DNA of 26,038 nt from Candidatus Borrarchaeota archaeon (GTDB lineage Archaea > Asgardarchaeota > Sifarchaeia > Borrarchaeales > Borrarchaeaceae), in contig JAEORY010000007.1 in assembly GCA_016840645.1 (NCBI GenBank), forward strand, positions 1-26,038, written 5' to 3'. The translations under genes and the position numbers were made by a program. Every line of letters begins with the position of its first letter. The stretch's first letter is position 1. The notes beneath the pieces were generated by a model. It worked only from the letters and a program-made list of their open reading frames with translations, had not been told where the DNA came from and made no database searches. Below, in pieces: positions 22,642 to 26,038 of this stretch.

Positions 22642-23282
22642 TTAAAAAAGTAAGTTATGGTATAAGCATATATATTCTCATTTGTTTTTTATTAACTCCT
22701 TGTATTACAAATGCACTTGAGACAGGGTATCTTACCTCAAAAATGAGTGTGAGATATGATATCTCACAACCCTATTTTGAACTTGTAGGACCTGACGTAG
22801 AAGATACTACCATTCATGTTGATCGTTGCATTGAGTTCTTTGACGAGAACCGCAACGACCAATTTGACTATGATACTTCAGGAGTGATAGTTGATTCACC
22901 CGAGTTTCGTTCTCAAAGACTTCTTAATAAGGGTGATATGACTTTAAGTACACGAAAAACTTATAGAGAAGGTGATGGCACACTAGATATGCGCTATATC
23001 TTTACGGTAGGTGCAAATGACAAAATCGCACTTCATTTCTTCTTTGAGGATAACACAGTAGAATGGGATATTAAGATTTCTCGGTGGGATGATCGCAAAA
23101 CATCAAGTTCTTTTTGTGTGCTCTATGAAGTCAATGGTATAATAACTCAAGTCAAGTGGCCTTTCCATGATACTTATAGCGCAACGATAGAAATCCCACT
23201 TATAGAAACACCAGAAGAAACTCAAGCAACACCATTTCAAGATTTTATAGATTGGTGGAAACGATTTTTAGGTTTAAATTAA
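22632..23282 (+). CDS. Secreted beta-rich protein with a Ca-binding-like loop
   Basis: I start at TTG 22632, which overlaps the previous gene and follows GGAGTGGA; the frame also has TTG 22614. The 216-residue product starts with a signal peptide (VIKKVSYGISIYILICFLLT, cleavage near TNA). Residues 71-79 (DENRNDQFD) resemble an EF-hand or dockerin-type calcium loop. The rest is strand-rich, with WDIKISRWDD and a C-terminal amphipathic FQDFIDWWKRFLGLN. It has no second TM, so it is released or held by partners. Its position after the bitopic gene parallels the surface protein at 12321. Confidence 0.72.
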   Translation: MAVIKKVSYGISIYILICFLLTPCITNALETGYLTSKMSVRYDISQPYFELVGPDVEDTTIHVDRCIEFFDENRNDQFDYDTSGVIVDSPEFRSQRLLNKGDMTLSTRKTYREGDGTLDMRYIFTVGANDKIALHFFFEDNTVEWDIKISRWDDRKTSSSFCVLYEVNGIITQVKWPFHDTYSATIEIPLIETPEETQATPFQDFIDWWKRFLGLN

Positions 23283-23312
23283 ACTAAATTGAATCAAACG
23301 GAGGTTTTACTC

Positions 23313-23549
23313 ATGCAAGAAATTTCTCCAGAACCAACTACCCCACCACCGGTAGTAATTGTTTCACAAGAGGTTGCAGCCCTCATTTTTATTATTGCTG
23401 TAGTTTTAATCTCACTATTGATTGTCTATTTTTTCTATAGATTCTTATTCAAGGCAAAAGTAGGAACGATAGATGGAACACATATTCATACAAGCGTAAT
23501 GAGTGAGATACTCAAAAAAACTCCAAAAGTGGGTGAAACGAAAAAATGA
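23313..23549 (+). CDS. Small bitopic membrane protein
   Basis: GGAGGT at 23300-23305 lies seven bases before ATG 23313, giving 78 residues; the frame extends to TTG 23289 without a site. A Pro-rich N-terminus (EISPEPTTPPPVVIV) precedes one TM (ALIFIIAVVLISLLIVYFFY) and a Lys-rich cytosolic-type tail. The phrase ISPEP also occurs in the loop of the PLDc_N-like protein at 20489, probably by chance. It overlaps the next gene by 4 bases (ATGA). No family is recognised. Confidence 0.7.
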   Translation: MQEISPEPTTPPPVVIVSQEVAALIFIIAVVLISLLIVYFFYRFLFKAKVGTIDGTHIHTSVMSEILKKTPKVGETKK

Positions 23550-24685
23550 TGCTCTCTAGGTTACAATGGTCATGGCCTACTTGTGTGTTGACTTATATTG
23601 TATTCGTGAGCATAGGAGTAGGTACTGCCTTATTTTATGCGAGTTTGCAATTAGTTTTGATTGCAGTTTTAGCAAGTATATTTTTTGGTGCAATGTTCCC
23701 CTCATGTTTCACATGTCTTCATTATATTTCTACCACACTTACGGTATTAGGTGCTCGTAGAGATACTGATGGATCTGTACGAAGGGATTGTCATAGAGCA
23801 CCTGAACACAAGTGGAGTCCTCCACAAACATGGTCTATTCCTAATCTTATTCAGGAGATCAATCTCTCTTTTATTAAGGATACACTCAGAGAAAAACTCA
23901 TGCCTTTGATGCCAAAACTACCAAAAAACAACAATCCAAACGCGAAAGAGGATGAGGAAGAGATTGCAATTGAGCAACGAATAAAGGAGATCGAAGAAGG
24001 ATATAGAAAAGACGTGCAACATTTCAATGATAATCTTGATATAGTGTTTAAAGAATGTGCCACACTTAGATGTTATATACATTGGCACATGAGTGTTATA
24101 GGTCCTGCTCCAATGGAATTCAATGGCAAACACTATCCTTTCAGTTATTCGTTATTATTAGCACCTGGAGGATATACTTCTTTCTCGAAATTCAGGGATC
24201 ACTTTCTATATGGGAAATTCTACTATACAGATGTCATTCAATATCACATGTTCAATGTAGATACAAACTATGGCGAAATTCCCGTGTTTTTTGAAGTACC
24301 ACGTCAATTATTGACCTATGAGGAACTTACTCGATACATAGGCAATATTTCTGAAAGTATTACCTATCTATATGCCTTCATTGAAGAAAAACGACCTGAA
24401 CTCGAAAGCATTCCTATTTTGCAACAAGAGGTAGCACTCAAATCTCAGTTATTGCAGAATGCCAATGAGTTACTTGGCAACATGAAACTAGAATTTGAAG
24501 GCGCACTCACCAAACGCGATTTAGCACATCCACTTGAACTATTGACACGACCTACACTATTTCCACCTGATATGCTCGGCACTCCGTATATTACACACAC
24601 TTCTAAGCAAGAAGAACAAGAGAAAAAACCTAGTATCTGGACACGTATTTGGAATAAAATTCGAAGGAAGAAACCAGAACAATGA
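23546..24685 (+). CDS. Two-TM protein with large cytosolic domain
   Basis: This encodes 379 residues. Two TM segments lie near the N-terminus (VLTYIVFVSIGVGTALFYAS and LIAVLASIFFGAMFP), with nearby Cys and His residues (PSCFTCLHY, RRDCHRAPEH). Residues about 115 onward are soluble: a charged helix, a folded region containing CYIHWHMSVIGPAPMEFNGK and YTSFSKFRDHFLYGKFYY, and a coiled-coil-like stretch before a basic tail (WTRIWNKIRRKKPEQ). It overlaps both neighbours by four bases. The HWH and Cys residues could be metal ligands, but no enzyme family is recognised. It may be a cytosolic-face assembly factor of the membrane system. Confidence 0.75.
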   Translation: MMLSRLQWSWPTCVLTYIVFVSIGVGTALFYASLQLVLIAVLASIFFGAMFPSCFTCLHYISTTLTVLGARRDTDGSVRRDCHRAPEHKWSPPQTWSIPNLIQEINLSFIKDTLREKLMPLMPKLPKNNNPNAKEDEEEIAIEQRIKEIEEGYRKDVQHFNDNLDIVFKECATLRCYIHWHMSVIGPAPMEFNGKHYPFSYSLLLAPGGYTSFSKFRDHFLYGKFYYTDVIQYHMFNVDTNYGEIPVFFEVPRQLLTYEELTRYIGNISESITYLYAFIEEKRPELESIPILQQEVALKSQLLQNANELLGNMKLEFEGALTKRDLAHPLELLTRPTLFPPDMLGTPYITHTSKQEEQEKKPSIWTRIWNKIRRKKPEQ

Positions 24686-25797
24686 TGTCTGAAGAAGAGT
24701 TTGAACCAATACGCGAGCTACAATCAAGAATATTCAAGTATATCAACTTCCTTCATTTTTTATGCAAGGAACTAGAATCACCTAAAATTATCAACTTTTG
24801 GATGCATCAAATAAGAATTGAAGACTATGAACTCAATGGCAAATTCTATGATGTAGCAGAAGAGACCGCATATCAGTTATTAGTTGACTTAATGACAGGA
24901 ATTTCTGGAGAACTCCTTGCGTTAATTCCACTTACTGTTCATGTAAAAACAACCGAATTTCCAACATTAGCCAAACGAATTGCGGTACTCCTAGATCATT
25001 TTTATGTCTATAATTTAACGTCTTGGACCACACAATTCAGTCAATTGTTAGTGAAAGATGATTATGTTCGTGAGATCATTGTATATCCATCTTTTGAAAA
25101 GTTTATGGAACAGTTTATGTTACCTGAAGAAAAGGCTATACTCCGCACCAAACTAAATGCAAAGTATCATTCGTTATTAGATGCCAATCTCAGAGACTAT
25201 CTTAATGAAGCAACACAAAAACTAGACACACAACAAGAAAAAAAGAAGCTAAAGAATAAAAAGAAGAAGAAACAAGATAAGGAAGGTGTATCCTCAAGAG
25301 AACGTGTATTACGAAGTGAACAGTATATCTCGTATAAAGACTATTTAACAGCAGACTACACGATACAAAAAGAACAGGAATTTAATGAAATTGTGCAACT
25401 CTCCTTATCTGATCCTGAAGAACTCACAAGACGGGATGAAACGCCCCTTACATGCACTCTAAGACCTGAAGATATAGACTATTCTCAAGAATTATTTGAA
25501 CGAAAAGAAGAAATTGAGAAACATATTGAACGTATGCAAGTGCAATGTTCACTCTATATTAAATTACATTGTTTGCCCTTGTTACGTCAAGCATTAACCT
25601 TGTTGAAAACTCCCTTTAACTTAATGTTTTTACAAAGGCAACGCTTAGAACATGAACTCGAACTATTATCCTCACAATCACAAAACATTGATGCACTTGT
25701 GAAGTCTATTGCAAGTGAAAAACAAATGCCTTCACTATTTGGTGAGGATAAACCAAAAGATACTGAAAAAGAACAAGAGAAAGAAGTGATTTATTAA
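24682..25797 (+). CDS. Large cytosolic helical protein
   Basis: This encodes 371 residues with no signal peptide or TM. The N-terminal 180 residues are helical with many aromatics (FKYINFLHFLCKELESPKI). A Lys tract (EKKKLKNKKKKKQDKEG) precedes a second helical region with YISYKDYLTADYTI, and the C-terminus is a long heptad-like helix (EELFERK-type, then LLSSQSQNIDALVK). A stretch including MHQIRIEDYELNGKFYD loosely resembles HWHMSVIGPAPMEFNGKHY of the preceding protein, so the two may be distantly related. It overlaps both neighbours. Likely a scaffold or adaptor; function unknown. Confidence 0.73.
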   Translation: MMSEEEFEPIRELQSRIFKYINFLHFLCKELESPKIINFWMHQIRIEDYELNGKFYDVAEETAYQLLVDLMTGISGELLALIPLTVHVKTTEFPTLAKRIAVLLDHFYVYNLTSWTTQFSQLLVKDDYVREIIVYPSFEKFMEQFMLPEEKAILRTKLNAKYHSLLDANLRDYLNEATQKLDTQQEKKKLKNKKKKKQDKEGVSSRERVLRSEQYISYKDYLTADYTIQKEQEFNEIVQLSLSDPEELTRRDETPLTCTLRPEDIDYSQELFERKEEIEKHIERMQVQCSLYIKLHCLPLLRQALTLLKTPFNLMFLQRQRLEHELELLSSQSQNIDALVKSIASEKQMPSLFGEDKPKDTEKEQEKEVIY

Positions 25798-26038
25798 TGA
25801 GCAGCAGCAGTCAAGGAAAAGATCTTACTACACAAATTGAGAAATTACTTGATACCTATAAGGATTACCGGCCTTTTGATTATAAACAAGTAAAAAATGT
25901 TACTGAATTGATTAATCTTGCATATTCGAAAGCAATAGAAGCTAGGGAGAAAAATAGTTCTGTAATGTTAATTGCCAATATTGCAATTTTAATGGATGTA
26001 GTATCACAAGCTCGAAAAGCAGAAACGTATTGGATGAG
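25797..26038 (+). CDS. 5' part of a hypothetical cytosolic protein, cut by the window edge
   Basis: ATG at 25797-25799 overlaps the last base of the previous stop (TAATG). The frame stays open for 80 codons to the end of the window. The visible part is helical and soluble (SSSSQGKDLTTQIEKLLDTY, then a YSKAIEAREKNSSVMLIANI stretch resembling a helical-repeat scaffold). AAGTGATT upstream could serve as the binding site, and translational coupling is likely. Nothing identifies the family. Confidence 0.66.
   Translation, partial: MSSSSQGKDLTTQIEKLLDTYKDYRPFDYKQVKNVTELINLAYSKAIEAREKNSSVMLIANIAILMDVVSQARKAETYWM

Noticed and set aside
22424..22645. Plus-strand Lys/Arg-rich frame
   Set aside because: Frame-shifted shadow of the Lys/Glu-rich tail of the membrane-tethered protein at 21751.
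1..26038. CRISPR array, insertion sequence or long terminal repeats
   Set aside because: No regularly spaced direct repeats of 20-40 bases, no transposase-like DDE or HUH motifs and no long inverted repeats bounding a gene were seen on reading through; the short repeats found are promoter-scale.

Overview
The window is AT-rich and archaeal in character. Promoters look like archaeal TATA boxes (TTTATATA, TTTATAAA, TATTTAAA). Ribosome binding sites match the archaeal 16S tail (GGAGGTGA and its core GGTGA, usually 4-5 nt before the start codon). Two AbrB/SpoVT-type regulators are present. UUG and GUG starts are very common. No replication, capsid, integrase, conjugation-ATPase or rRNA/tRNA gene is visible, so I cannot tell a chromosome from a plasmid, virus or integrated element. 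The many orphan small proteins and long one-strand runs of unrecognised genes favour an accessory or mobile region. I cannot name the lineage.

Region 1 (1-5050) holds small cytosolic genes and regulation. It opens with the 3' end of a plus-strand gene. Three translationally coupled minus-strand genes follow (545-1308), fed by one promoter carrying four helically phased TGTATAT(C/A)A boxes. Next come a small membrane protein and two AbrB-like proteins, with a sequence between the AbrB genes that can fold into a three-way junction (2075-2199). A divergent promoter with three pairs of GAATA(T/G) boxes, each pair exactly 11 bp apart, drives a plus-strand run of seven very small acidic or cysteine-rich proteins (2539-4349). 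Five of these carry zinc-ribbon-like CxxC or CxxH pairs. A convergent basic protein and a divergent promoter close the region.

Region 2 (5051-12201) and region 3 (12321 to the window end) form about 21 kb of almost continuous plus-strand genes, many overlapping by 1-37 nt. Nearly all are membrane or secreted proteins. They include a 645-residue surface protein with a Gly/Asp linker, a CPBP/PrsW-like intramembrane metalloprotease, many small polytopic proteins, a 2101-residue surface protein with a glycoside-hydrolase-like core, a membrane-tethered winged-helix-like protein, and two large proteins with mostly cytosolic sequence. The two halves echo each other. Each has a giant ectodomain protein with a Gly/Asp linker and a C-terminal membrane anchor, a small two-TM protein of one shared family (11018-11320 and 20489-20800), a bitopic protein with a basic N-terminus, and a secreted beta-rich protein. 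A cell-envelope apparatus or a virion/surface module is the best overall reading. It is an inference from topology and gene order, not from recognised homologues.

The main oddities are two genes whose ribosome binding sites point at an AUA start codon, an abrupt change of codon usage inside the 2101-residue gene, and the structured intergenic sequences.
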